From the NCBI GenBank assembly GCA_030549335.1, contig CM060187.1, forward strand, positions 9,734,001-9,798,000: DNA of 64,000 nt, in the 5' to 3' direction. The DNA comes from Pontederia crassipes. Lineage: Eukaryota; Streptophyta; Magnoliopsida; Commelinales; Pontederiaceae. Below are positions 1-11,942 of this stretch, in pieces. A model generated the notes under the pieces. It was not told where the DNA came from. It made no database searches and was given only the letters and a program-made list of their open reading frames with translations. The translations under genes and the position numbers were made by a program. Within the stretch, counting starts at the first letter, position 1. Every line of letters starts with the position of its first letter.

Positions 1-433
1 AGGATCATGGAGAGAAATCAGATGTGCATAGACATCTTAATCATCATAATAAATAGATCATCTTTGATGGATATGAATCGGTGTCATCACCGATATGATT
101 GGATTTGACTTAAGTCATCATAATAAGAGTCATAAGATCATAGCCATGTTGGTCATCATTATAGTAAAGGCATAATAACATAATCATCATTATCACGAAG
201 ATCAGGATTACGTACATGAATTAGGAGCATTAATAGCATAATTATCATCATCATCAAGCTCTGAATTAGTATGTAATCAGGGACCAAAGGATTATAAAAA
301 TTAACTTAATCACTTCGGAACTCGGGCCGAGTTGGGTGAAACCCGGGCCGAGTTCTTCTATCAATGTCTCGAGAAAATCAGAGTAAAACTAGGCCGGGTT
401 CAGGTTACACCTGGGCCGAGTTGGGTCATCTTC
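1..433 (-). repeat. 3' LTR of the Tekay/Del-like element, part 1
   Basis: Near-identical to 20419-20850. It contains repeated near-palindromes of the form AACTCGGGCCGAGTT and AACCCGGGCCGAGTT at about 319-425, and many ATCATCAT runs. It is interrupted after position 433, where the terminus of an Athila-like LTR begins. Confidence 0.85.
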
Positions 434-3073
434 TTATCACTAGTTGACCATATTAGGTTTTTATTCTATTTTCCATTCATTTCACCCATATCGAGCCCTT
501 ATTTTGCCTAACTTTTGGCCAATTATGCATGGAATGCAATGGATTGTGATAACCAACTGATCATTCTCATTTTACACTTAATTCCATGTGCATAGAGGTT
601 CTGAATTGCTAAAATCCATAAAGATATCAATTCTATGCTAAGTTATCATTTTTTGGGCAAGTCATCATTCCAATGTGCAAAGTTATCATTTTTCTAATTG
701 AGCTGATTTCTAGTGATTATCTTGCCCTAAATCCCTTGCCATTATGAATTAATCATATTTCGATGATCATGTTTCAAATTGTGCAAAGTTATCATTCCAT
801 TTCACAAGTTATTGTTTTGGTGACAAGTTATCGTTTTTAGGGAAAAATTGTCATTTCGATGTGCAAGGTTATCATTTCTGCATAAAAGCATTAGCAATAG
901 TTAAATTACTATCCTAACTCCTTGTTGCTCTGATTTGATTACATTTGGATAACCACAACTAAATTTACAACAGGTTATCATTTTATGGCAGGAAGTTATC
1001 ATTCCGGGGCACCAAGTTATCATTCCTATGAAATATTATCCACAGTTGACAATTGACCTCATTTACTTTCCATCCTAATCCCTTTGATGCCTTCACTGCC
1101 CTGAATCACTCATATTTGGACAATTTTCATTATATGGCACAAGTTATCATTCTGGGCAATAAGTTATTATTAAACAAATTAGGATTTCATTCCTGCGCAA
1201 CACCAAATCTTATTTGACAATATAGCTGATATTACTTGTTGTCCTAATCCTTATTTGTTTAAATCTTATTAGAAGACTGATGCTGGCTGTTTTGGTTCTC
1301 CTAGCAGGTACAACAAGCCTGCAACAAAGCTGCACAAGGTGAAAAAGGAGGAGGGACCACTGTTAGCTATCAAAAAAGGCATTTGATTTCCGCTGGAATC
1401 TCAGGATCACTGGACATGTGGCTTGAATTAAGAGAACAGAACCTTCTCATCTACATCCAAGGGTGAGGAGAGAACATATATAAGCTGAGAAACCAGAAGG
1501 AAAAAAGGGGGGCTGGCCAGATTGCAAGGGTTTCTGGACTGGGAGTTGAGGAAGGGGACTGCTGCAAGGAGCTACTGCAACATTCTATTTCCTCTGTCGA
1601 CAAATTGCATTCCAGGATGTTTTGTACTAGCTTTCTTACTTGTATTGAGTCCATTCTTGTAACTATAATGAGCTTAATCCCATTTCTCCTAGGATAGGGT
1701 AGTAATCTAGTTTAATTGTGGATGGATTATGGACATTTCTGATTTCCTGCACTGAATCAAGTTCCGATTTCTGATTTCTTAAATTCTGATTCATATGGAT
1801 CTGTTCTTGACGTGGTGAGGTCCTACTGATATTTACAACTGAGAGGTTGTCCTTTGAACTACTCTTTGTTCAGAAATGAATCAAGAACCAATGGCAAGTT
1901 TCTAAGTTCAATCCCAATTAGGAATTTGATTTTCTGATTTCTGAAATCTATTTTCCATTTTTGATTCCTGAATATTGTTTAATATGATTTTATCATTGTG
2001 GAGCCCTAATTGAATTAACAATTGAGAGGTTGCTTATGGTTTCATTCTTGTTCAGAAATGAATCAAGAGACAATGGTATTTTCTAAGATTTCAACCCCTG
2101 AATTGTTGCAAACTTCTTATTGCTGATTTCTGAGTTTCAACTTCTGATTTTATGAAATTTATGAAATCTGCCATGCTGTTGTAAAACCCTGATTCCATCA
2201 TCCACTGAGAAGTGAACTTAGGGTTACCTTGTTGTTTAGAGATGGGCCAAGAAGCAATGGCATGTGTTGAATTCCAATGCGTAATATGTGCTTATTTTAT
2301 CCAATTGATTAGGACTAATGTGGATTTCATTTCAATTTGCAACTTAGAGGCTGATTTAAAATCCCCTTGTTGTTTAGAGATAAACCAAGAAACATTAGTA
2401 TTAGGATTGGATTCATTAATTTTTTTGATTAGTTGATGCATGAATGTGGGTTTGATTGTAATGCCAAACTGAAATTGCTAAAATCTGAAAGGAAATGGCA
2501 AAATCAGTAAACTTCTACAATTGTGCCTACTGATAACTCGATAACAGTGAGAATACTTATCCAATTCAACCAGGCTAACATTTATATGATAATATAATGA
2601 TTAGTTCTGGATTAAATGAGCAGTGAGAGTAACCATATTTCAGGTTGAATCAGATTTGATTTTTAAATTTGATAAAATGTTCCATTCCATCCATAATTGA
2701 ATTAGATGAACCCCAATTCCTAGGAGGACTTTCCCATTGATTGATAAACCCTTTTAGCCCTTAGTTTAGCATCTGATTTTCAGTTATCGCAATCTCCAAA
2801 AATCCCAAAAACAGTTATCCTTTTTGCCACTATTAAAAATCTATTTTCTACTTTTTCCAATTTTTCTATTTTTGTCACTTAAGTTAGGATTAGTCTAGAT
2901 TGTTTAGAGAGTCATTGGCTTCAAATCACTGTGGATACGACATTTGAGTCCATTACAATTGATCTGTACACTTGTAGTAGAGAGTGAGTTAGGGAGTTAA
3001 ATCAATAATTGAAAATCTCAAATTTGACCACAAAATCAGCAAGTTATCACTATACTCCTAAAATTTACTATCA
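434..3073 (+). repeat. 5' LTR of Athila-like element 1 (2640 bp)
   Basis: It matches 10198-11942 closely, and also 11943-14785 and, on the minus strand, 33922-36476 and 37881-40395. The first half holds about a dozen copies of AAGTTATCATT. A TATA box (TATATAAG) lies at 1477-1484. The second half, 1800-2420, holds four diverged copies of a 145-185 bp unit marked by GAGAGGTTG and TTCAGAAATGAATCAAGA. It ends ACTATCA directly before the primer site leader. Short ORFs inside it show no protein similarity that I can recognise. Confidence 0.9.
1477..1484 (+). promoter_or_regulatory. TATA box of Athila-like 5' LTR
   Basis: TATATAAG follows a CATCTACATCCAAGGGTG context that is conserved at 11244-11251 in the 3' LTR. 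It is the best candidate for the LTR promoter. In the younger-looking LTR at 11943-14785 the equivalent site reads TCATGTAAGAG, so the box is lost there. Confidence 0.6.
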
Positions 3074-3079
3074 AGTTTT

Positions 3080-3097
3080 TGGCGACGTTGCCGGGGA
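3080..3097 (+). promoter_or_regulatory. Primer binding site (tRNA-Asp type)
   Basis: TGGCGACGTTGCCGGGGA lies six bases after the LTR end. It differs by one base from the TGGCGCCGTTGCCGGGGA site typical of Athila/Tat elements, which pairs with the 3' end of tRNA-Asp. Confidence 0.85.
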
Positions 3098-3259
3098 TTT
3101 GAGGCCAATTAGATTAATTTAGATAGTTTAGATTAGTTTTAGACTAGTTATCAGTCCATTTATTAGCCCAATTTTTAGTTTTTGCAAGTTACCATTCTGA
3201 ATTTTTTATTTTTGTCGAGTTTTCTTTCTTTTCTGAATTTGATACTTCTGAATTCATTT

Positions 3260-5123
3260 ATGCAAAATTTGGATTATCAAGTGTACCATTATCAATCAGA
3301 TCCTGAACCTGAAAGGAGATTCTTGAGAAGGAGGAGATTGCAAAGGCAAGAGGCAAGAAGAAGAATTTTTGAAGAGGAAGAAGAAGAAGAAGTTAACATG
3401 GCTGCACCAAGGACACTCAAGAATTGCTATTCACCTAGCAATGTCAGAAATCAACAAGGGAATGGAGTCCTAGCTCCTACTGCCAATTTTGAAGTGAATA
3501 TAGCATAGGTTACAATAATAAGACAATATCAATTTGCTGGATTAGGGAATGAGGATCCAGCTTCACACCTTGACAATTTCAAAGAAATTTGCAGCACTGT
3601 CTACTTCAACAATACACCTATGGATGCTGTCTACATGAGGCTATTCCCCTTCTCACTTAAGGACAAGGTCAAGACTTGGTACAAGACCCTCAAACCTGAA
3701 GAGATTGCCACTTGGGAGTCCATAATTCAATTGTTTATAGCTGAATTCTTTCCACCTAGCAAAACTGATAACTATAGGGATCAGATTGTTAGATTTTATC
3801 AATTGGATTAAGAAAACATATGTGATGCATGGCAAAGACTCCAGAGCTTGTTGAGGGCATGTCCACACCATGGGTTTGAAAAATGGCAATTGGCCAATTA
3901 TTTCCACAAGGGATTAAACTATCCATCTAAAGTGGCATTGAATACTGCTGCAGGAGGGATTTTTGCATCCAGGAACATTGATGAAGCCTACCAATTAATT
4001 GAGAACATTGCCAAGAACCACCATTTCCTTACACATGATAGGACAAGGAGGCCATCAAATGATAATCAAGTCAACAACTTTGCTGTCCAGATTGAAGAAG
4101 GATTGCACAAGGCCTTGGAGAAGCTGAATTTGACACCTAACATCAACAAGGTTTCCAATTCGAATCTAGGTGTGATGTATGTGGTAATCAAGGCCATGTC
4201 ACAAAAAGTTGCAACCTGATAATGCAGCAATATGAACAATCCATAGACCAAGTGAATGCTGTGGGGAATTATGGAGTGAAGCCCCCTGCTGAGTTCTATA
4301 CTCTAGAAAATAGGAACCACCCCTACTTCTCCTACAAGGCTAATCACTACCAAGGGCCATTCATGCAGAATTCTAATTGGTAGCCCAAGATTTTGTCAAG
4401 GATCCAGCCACCTCCAATTCAGAATCAGCCCTCAACTACCCCAATGCAAAGACCTCCATATGAGCCACCACAAGCTCAAGCCACTCAATTCTCAAAAATG
4501 GAGGAGTTGCTGCAACAAATTCTGAAGAAGCAAGAGAAGCAAGAGGAGGCAATGCAGAAATTAACCACTGGATATGATGCCTTGAGTGCCAATCAGAAGT
4601 TGCTTGAGAGCCAAATTGCCCAAGAAGCAAGCACTTCTAATAGACCACCCATGTTCTTCCCTGGACAACTAGAAGTGAACCCCAAGGAACAAGCTCAAGC
4701 TATCCAACTCAGGAGTGGAAGAATTATTGAGGAACCAATGAAGAATGTTGAGGGCAATCCAGCTCAAACACTTTCTAGTTCAAACCCTATTGAAGAGACA
4801 ACTGAAGAGGTTGTGGTGGAAGATCAGAACAAGCACCCTCAAAGTGAAGCCAAGAATAGGATTTTTGATAAAGTGCCTTTCCCTCAAAGATTGGTCAAGG
4901 CAAGGCAAGACCAATAGTATAGAAGATTTCTTGAAATCCTGAAGAAATTATATATCAATGTGCCATTTGTTGAAGCCATTCAAGAAATGCCCTCATATGC
5001 CAAATTCTTAAAGGAAATCTTGATAAAGAAGAGGAGGATTATGGAACATGAGACCATAGCATTAACTGAGGAGGCTTCTGCCATCATCCAAAACAAGTTG
5101 CCTCCCAAGCTAAAGGATCCATG
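3260..5123 (+). pseudogene. Athila-like gag, disrupted
   Basis: Structural gag protein of the element, expected to form virus-like particles in the cytoplasm. The frame opens at the ATG at 3260 (MQNLDYQ), after which comes an arginine-rich stretch and an acidic run. The retrotransposon gag core follows, with RLFPFSL, TWYKTL and ACPHHGF blocks at about 3640-3870. A zinc knuckle CDVCGNQGHVTKSC is encoded at 4171-4212. In-frame stops fall at 3506 (TAG), 3809 (TAA), 4915 (TAG) and 5122 (TGA), and one frameshift lies shortly before the zinc knuckle. A glutamine-rich coiled-coil segment lies at about 4490-4620. The reading is otherwise well preserved, so the element is damaged but not ancient. Confidence 0.87.
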
Positions 5124-5904
5124 AAGCTTCTCCATTCCTTGTGAGATTGGGAATAGAAAAATTCAAAGGGCAATGTGTGATTTGGGTGCATCAGTGAGTA
5201 TAATCCCTTTATCACTTTGTAGGAAGCTAGTAGTTGGAGATATGAAGCTTACCAACATGTCCTTGCAGCTAGCTGATAGATCCATCAAGTATCCACATGG
5301 AATTATTGAGACTTACCCCTCAAAGTTGGAAAATTCTATATCCCTGTGGACTTTGTGGTGCTTGACATGGATGAGGACCTGAACACCCCAATTCTTCTAG
5401 GTAGACCCTTTTTAGCTACCGCAGGAGCTGTCATAGATGTTAAGGAGGGTAGATTGACATTCCAATTTGGAGAAGACAAGATAGAGTTCAACCTGGCTCA
5501 AGTTATCAGTAGGCTAAATTTTCAGCAAAATGATTTTGAAGATTGGCAATTAGATCAGATTGTAGAGCAAGTTTCTGCAATAATTCCCATTGAAGACCCC
5601 TTGCAAAGGTGCCTAATGTTTGATCACTTGAAGGAACTAGAAGATCCAGAGGCTAAGGCATATCAATCTGTAATGAATTTCCTCAAACCAATAGGCAATT
5701 CAGAAATTCAAAATGAAGTGGAGGAGGTTTTCACTACTGAACTCCAATCCAATTCAACTCAAGGCAACCCTTCTAAATTGGAGCTCAAACCTCTCCCTAG
5801 CAATCTGAAGTATGAATTCTTGGGAGAGAATTCCACATTTCTAGTTATCATTAATGCCAACTTGCCTAAAGGGCAAGCCCATGAGCTTTTGAAGATGACT
5901 GAAA
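5124..5904 (+). pseudogene. Athila-like aspartic protease and linker, frameshifted
   Basis: This is the retropepsin that would cleave the polyprotein. The active-site segment CDLGASVSIIPLS starts at about 5176; the DLGA form in place of DT/SGA is usual in Athila/Tat elements. LADRSIKYPHG follows, then a frameshift near 5325, then VDFVVLDMDED and the ILLGRPFLAT flap region at about 5390. The linker to RT continues to 5912 in the shifted frame. Confidence 0.85.
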
Positions 5905-7440
5905 TTGTATAGGGAGGTAATAGGCTATTCAATTGAAGATATTAAGGGTATTAATCTCTCAATTTGCATGCACAGGATTCCTATGGAGGACAACTACAAG
6001 CCTTCAATAGAATGCCAAAAAAGACTCAATCCAGTGATGAAGGAAGTTATAAAGAAAGAGGTGCTGAAGTTGTTGAATGCTGGAATTATCTACTCCATTT
6101 CAGATAGTGAATGAGTCAGTCCTGTTCAGGTGGTGCCAAAGAAAGGAGGAATTACAGTAGTGAAATCAGATACAAATGAGTTGATATCTACCAGGACAGT
6201 CATTGGTTGGAGAATGTGTATTGATTTTCGAAAATTGAACAAGGCAACCAGGAAGGATCACTTTTCACTCCCCTTTATTGACCAAATGCTTGAGAGGTTG
6301 GCTAAGCATTCACACTTTTGTTATTTGGATGGTTATTCAGGCTTCTTGCAGATTCCTATCCATCCCCAAGACCAGGACAAGACCACTTTCACTTGTCCAT
6401 ATGGGCCATTTGCATATAGGAGGATGCCATTTGGATTGTGCAATGCCCCTGCCACATTTCAGAGGTGTATGATGTCCATCTTTTCAGATTTCATTGAGGA
6501 CATTATGGAGGTTTTTATGGATGACTTTTCAGTTTATGAGGATTCCATTTGGAAAATTTGACAAAGGTGCTACAAAGGTGCAGGGAATCCAATTTGATTC
6601 TGAATTGAGAAAAGTGCCACTTCATGGTTCAAGAGGGAGTTGTGTTAGGCCACATTGTATCCAGCAGAGGGATTGAGATGGACAGAGCAAAAATTGAGGT
6701 CATTGAGAAGCTGTCACTTACAAAGAATGTGAAGACTATAAGGAGTTTTTTGGGTCATGCTGGTTTCTACCGGAGGTTCATTAAAAACTTTTCAATGATA
6801 ACCAGACCCCTCACAAGGCTGCTAGCAAAGGATATTGAGTTCAATTTTGATGAGGATTGTATGAAGGCCTTTAATCAGTTGAAGGAAGCCCTCATTTCAG
6901 CTCTTATAGTGCAACCACCAGATTGGTCATTACCTTTTGAAATCATGTGTGATGCATCTGACCAGACAGTAGGGGTAGTGTTGGGACAAACCAAAGACAA
7001 GAAACACTATGTCATATGCTATGCCAGCAAGACCTTGGATGAAGCCCAAATTAATTATGCCACCACTGAAAAAGAATTATTGGCTGTAGTATTTGCATTT
7101 GACAAGTTCAAGCCTTACCTAAGTTGGAGCAAAGGTGATTGTTTATACTGACCGTCAAGCTGTTAGGTACCAAATTAGCAAGAAGGAGTCAAAGCCAAGA
7201 CTTATTAGATGGATTTTATTGCTGCAAGAATTTGATGTGGAAATTAGGGACAAAAGAGGCACTGAGAACTTAGTTGCTGACCATTTTTCACGGATGGAAG
7301 GAATTCAGAATTCTCCATCAATCCCTATCAATGATTCATTCCCTGATGACTTCCTAATGGCCATATCAGCCCCAACTCCCTGGTATGCTGACATAGTTAA
7401 TTACCTGGCTTGTGGGATTGTTCCTTTTGATTACACCTAA
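5905..7440 (+). pseudogene. Athila-like reverse transcriptase and RNase H, disrupted
   Basis: RT motifs appear in order: VVPKKGGITVV (6130), MCIDFRKLNKATRKD (6213), the FCYLDGYSGF block, the MPFGLCNAPATFQRC block and the catalytic VFMDD (about 6512). RNase H follows with the MCDASD catalytic segment at about 6948 and YATTEKELLAVVFA at about 7058. Lesions are a TGA in place of a Trp codon at 6112, a stop at 6559 with a frame change to 6624, and another frame change near 7130. The end of this block reads VADHFSRM, the usual link into integrase. Confidence 0.9.
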
Positions 7441-8676
7441 CAACAGAAAAAGAAATTTTTCCATGACTTAAAGGACTACTATTGGGATGATCCCCTCTTG
7501 TTCAAGAAGTCCCCTGATGGCATATATAGTAGGTGTGTACTAGAATCAGAATTTCAGAATATTTTGCATGCATGCCACTAATCTCAATATGGTGGACATG
7601 GTCCTACTCAAAAGACAACATCCAATGTCCTCCAATCTGGTTTCTATTGGCCTAGCCTATTCAAGGATGCCCATATATATGTCAAAAGTTGTGATGTGTG
7701 CCAAAGAGCAGGGTCAATTTTTAGGAGGAATGAAATGCCACAGAATGGGATCCTAGAAGTTGAAATTTTTTTATGTTTGGGGCATTGATTACATGGGACC
7801 TTTCCCTAGCTCCTTTGGATACAAATTCATATTGTTGGCTATTGATTATGTGTCCAAGTGGATAGAAGCCATCCCCACAACAGTTGCTGACTCCAAGGCA
7901 GTAATTAGAATGTTCAAGGACATTATCTTTCCAAGATTTGGAGTGCCAAGGGTAGTTATCAGTGATGGAGGCAGACACTTCATTGAAAAATGTTTTGAGA
8001 ACCTCCTAAGCAAGTATAGAGTTAGGCACAAGGTCTCAACAGCCTACCACCCCCAAACAAATGGCCAAGCTGGAATTTCAAATAGGGAGATTAATGCCAT
8101 TTTGGAAAAAACAGTTTCATTAACTAGAAAGAATTGGAGCATGAAGCTGAATGATGCACTTTGCGCCTATAGGAGAGCCTATAAATCTCCAATTGGTGTC
8201 TCCCCATACAAATTGATTTATGAAAAAATATGCCACTTACCAATTGAACTCAAACACAAGGCATATTGGGCTGTCAAGGCGCTAAACTTTGATATGAAAT
8301 CTTGTGGACAACAAAGGCTCCTACAATTGGATGAATTGGATGAGATTAGGCTCAATGCCTACCCCAATTCTGAATTTACAAGGAAAGGACCAAAAGGTGG
8401 CATGACAGTAGGATATTGAGGAAGGAATTCAAAGTTGGTGACCTTGTATTGCTGTTTAATTCAAGGCTTAAACTGTTTCCTGAAAAGTTGAAATCTAGAT
8501 GGAGTGGACCCTTCAAAGTCCACAAAGTTTATCCTTTTGGAGCTGTGGACCTTGTCAATGACAATGCTGACATATTCAAGGTTAATGGACAAAGATTGAA
8601 GTTATACAACCCCACAACTATGGATTCAACTAAGGAGGTGCTGCTGTTGACAAATCCACCACAATTGCCTAGTTGA
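7441..8676 (+). pseudogene. Athila-like integrase, disrupted
   Basis: The zinc-binding HHCC region lies at about 7565-7710 in mixed frames, with a CDVCQRAGS block. The catalytic core runs from about 7770: the first Asp is in YMGPFPSSFG/WGIDYMG, the second in ISDGGRHF at about 7957, and the Glu region follows AYHPQTNGQA. The C-terminal segment RKEFKVGDLVLLFNSR starts near 8416 after a frame change. No chromodomain is seen, as expected for the Athila/Tat branch. Confidence 0.88.
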
Positions 8677-10184
8677 ATACCAATGGAACAATGTCTAGCC
8701 TAAGACACTAAAGTAGGGCACTTCTTGGAAGGTAACCCAAGCCATTTTATATCTAATTTTCTCTGTTTTGCAGGAATAAATCAAGGAGGAATCAGATCAA
8801 TCCATAAATTTTCAATTAGGGAGTACTCCTACCCTCAATTTTGATTTTCTCACTGAAATACCAATGATAACTGATATTATCTTCTCCTTCATGCCACAAT
8901 TATCATATTAACATATGAATTATCATTCATATCAGTCATCCAAATCTATCATTGCTGAATTTTAGTGAATTTCAGTGCATTTGAGTGCATTATCAAATTG
9001 TGCATCCAACAAATTCTGATATTGCATATTTCATTGATATCCTCTACTTCTCTGCAGAATTGGTTGGAAATCATGAAGTATGGATCACCCAAAGCCCCTA
9101 GTTGAGATGCAAAATGGATCAAATGCACAACTCCATGAATTGATACCCACCCAATCCTCTCCCTTGCCTATTATTTTCACCACTGTGGATAGTGCTGAGA
9201 ATAAGCTTGGAGGAGGAAACCTGGTACTTTTCTAAACTTTACACCATGTTTTCAATCTATTTTAATGCCCATATCATCATTTATCACCAGGTTATCATTG
9301 TTTTGACCAAGTTATCATTATATTCACCCGATTATCACTAGTTATCACTGTTTGAGTTCAATTCAATTCTTGCCTTCATTTCAACTCTAAAATGGGTGAA
9401 ATCCTTTAATATGACAGTTAGTACACTCCAATACCAAGTGGTCAATTTGGCAATTAGTCTTCATGCTTTAATCAGCTTATTAATTCAGGTGCATTTGAAT
9501 CAAAATTTTAGCTGAAATTTTTTTTTTTGTGGGTAACACTAGCTGACACCTATGGATTGAATTGGCAATCTAAGATGTCTAGAAAGGAGTCAAGGCTCTT
9601 GCTGCCATGTTAAATAGGAAAACTTGACTTTTTGGACTAAGGGATCCAAACCTTACTTGAGTTTGAACTATTGCTCACTTCATGAACAGAATAGAAAAAG
9701 AAAAATGGAGAAAAGAAAAAGTGAAAAGTTGCATTTTGCATTGCATGCATGCATAAATAAAGAGAGTGAAATTTCAAAACGAAACCTCTCCTGAATAAAG
9801 CCAAGATTTTTATCCTGTGACCAGCATGAATAAAAATTAGGTCTCAACCTACTTATTGCATTTCCATGAATAAAAGTCAGGTGTTAAACCTGTTTAAGCA
9901 ATGAAAAATCTGTTCATGAAGGGATTTGTAGTTCAACCTCTTTGTAAAGTTGACAATTCCTAAAATTCAAACTTGTTACTGCTAGTACTTCTTTCATGGC
10001 TTAAATTTGCTTTAGCATTTGTGATTCCTTAGCTAGAAATTGAGTTTTTGGAAAGAATGGGGTGTTGGCAAAGTGGGAAACTCATTTGGTTTTAATCAGC
10101 TGGATTTAATTCATTTGTGAAATGTTTAATTCAAGTTTGCTCTTAATATCTGAATATTTTGCTTGAGGACAAGCAAAAGGCTAA
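8677..10184 (+). other. 3' untranslated region of Athila-like element 1
   Basis: About 1.5 kb without a long frame. It has a further GTTATCATT cluster at 9286-9345 and ends with the conserved GAGGACAAGCAAAAGGC leader to the polypurine tract. An env-like ORF, present in some Athila elements at this place, is not seen. Confidence 0.75.
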
Positions 10185-10197
10185 GCTTGGGGGAGTT
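10185..10197 (+). promoter_or_regulatory. Polypurine tract
   Basis: GCTTGGGGGAGTT lies directly before the 3' LTR start (TGATCACTAG). This is the conserved plus-strand primer context of Athila/Tat elements. Confidence 0.8.
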
Positions 10198-11942
10198 TGA
10201 TCACTAGCTGATCATATTAGGTTTTTATTCCATTTTCCATTCATTTCACCCATATCGAGTCCTTATTTTGCCTAACTTTTGGTCAATTATGCATGGAATG
10301 CAATGGATTGTTATAACCAGCTGATCATTCTCATTTTACACTTAATTCCATGTGCATAGAGGTTCTGAATTGCTAAAATCCATAAAGATATCAATTCTAT
10401 GCCAAGTTATCATTTTTTGGGCAAGTTATCATTCCAATGTGCAAAGTTATCATTTTTCTAATTGAGCTGATTTCTAGTGATTTTCTTGCCCTAAATCCCT
10501 TGGCATTATGAATTAATCATATTTGGATGATCATGTTTCAAATTGTGCAAAGTTATCATTCCATTTCACAAGTTATCATTTTGGTGTCAAGTTATCATTT
10601 TTAGGGCAAAATTGTCATTTCGATGTGCAAGGTTATCATTTCTTCATAAAAGCATTAGGCAATAGTTAAATTACTATCCTAACTCCTTGCTGCTCTGATT
10701 TGATTACATTTGGATAACCACAACTAAATTTTCAACAGGTTATCATTTTATGGCAACAAGTTATCATTTTGAGGCACCAAGTTATCATTCCTATGAAATA
10801 TTATCCACACTTGACAATTGACCTCATTTACTTGCCATCCTAATCCCTTTGATGCCTTCACTGTCCTGAACCACTCATATTTGGACAATTTTCATTATAT
10901 GGCACAAGTTATCATTCCGGGCAATAAGTTCACATTAAATAAATTAGGAATTCATTCCTGCACAACACCAAATCTTATTTGACAATAGAGTTGATATTAC
11001 TTGTTGTCATAATTCTTATTTGTTTAAATCTTATTAGAAGACTATGATGCTGGCTGTTTTGGTTCTCCTAGTAGGTACAACAAGCCTGCAACAAAGCTGC
11101 ACAAGGTGAAAAAGGAGGGGGGACCATTGTTAGCTGTCCAAAAAGGCATCTGATTTCCGCTGGAATCTCAGGACCATTGGACAGGTGGCTTGAATCAAGA
11201 GAATAGAACCTTCTCATCTACATCCAAGGGTGAGGAGACAACATATATAAGCTGAGAAACCAGAAGGAAAAAAGGGGGGCTGGCCAGATTGCAAGGGTTT
11301 CTAGACTGGGAGCTGAGGAAGGGGACTGCTGCAAGGAGCTACTGCAACATCCTGTTTCCTCTGTCGACAAATTGCATTCCAGGATGTTTTGTATCAGCTT
11401 TCTTACTTGTATTGAGTCCATTCTTGTAACTATAATGAGCTTAATCCCATTTCTCCTAGGATAGGGTAGTAATCTAGTTTAATTGTGGATGGATTATGGA
11501 CATTTCTGATTTCCTGCACTGAATCAAGTTCCGATTTCTGATTTCTTAAATTCTGATTCATATGGATCTGTTCTTGACATGGTGAGGCCCTACTGATATT
11601 TACAATTGAGAGGTTGTCCTTTGAACTACTCTTTGTTCAGAAATGAATCAAGAACCAATGACAAGTTTCTAGGTTCAATCCCAATTAGGAATCTAATTTT
11701 CTGATTTCTGAAATCTGTTTTCCATTTCTGATTCCTGAATTTTGTTTAATATGATTTTATCATTGTGGAGCCCTAATTGAATTAACAATTGAGAGGTTGC
11801 TTATGGTTTCATTCTTGTTCAGAAATGAATCAAGAGACAATGGTATTTTCTAAGATTTCAACCCCTGAATTGTTGCAAACTTCTTATTGCTGATTTTTGA
11901 ATTTCAACTTCCGATTTCCTGAAATTTATGGAATCTGCCTTG
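10198..11942 (+). repeat. 3' LTR of Athila-like element 1, truncated
   Basis: It aligns with 434 to about 2172 with scattered substitutions, then stops at GAATCTGCCTTG where another complete LTR of the same family starts. About 900 bp of the LTR 3' part is missing. It retains the TATA box at 11244-11251 and two of the repeat units marked by TTCAGAAATGAATCAAGA. Confidence 0.9.

Larger units (their letters stand above)
434..11942 (+). mobile_element. Athila-like Ty3/gypsy retrotransposon, copy 1, 3' LTR truncated
   Basis: It carries a 5' LTR (434-3073), a primer site for tRNA-Asp, a gag-pol region with few lesions, a long 3' untranslated region, a polypurine tract, and a 3' LTR that stops at 11942 where a second related element begins. 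The LTR ends are TGATCACTAG and ACTATCA, with the first copy mutated from TG to TT at its start. The protease DLGA motif, the retroviral gag and the LTR-adjacent GGCTAAGCTTGGGGGAGTT context fit the Athila/Tat branch. No env-like frame is visible between pol and the 3' LTR. The right target duplication was lost in a deletion. Confidence 0.88.

Noticed and set aside
1451..1654. 67-codon minus-strand ORF, repeated at 11218-11421
   Set aside because: It lies inside the Athila-like LTR over the TATA region. Conservation simply follows LTR duplication.
8677..10184. Envelope-like ORF expected in some Athila elements
   Set aside because: No long frame on either strand and no membrane segments in the region.
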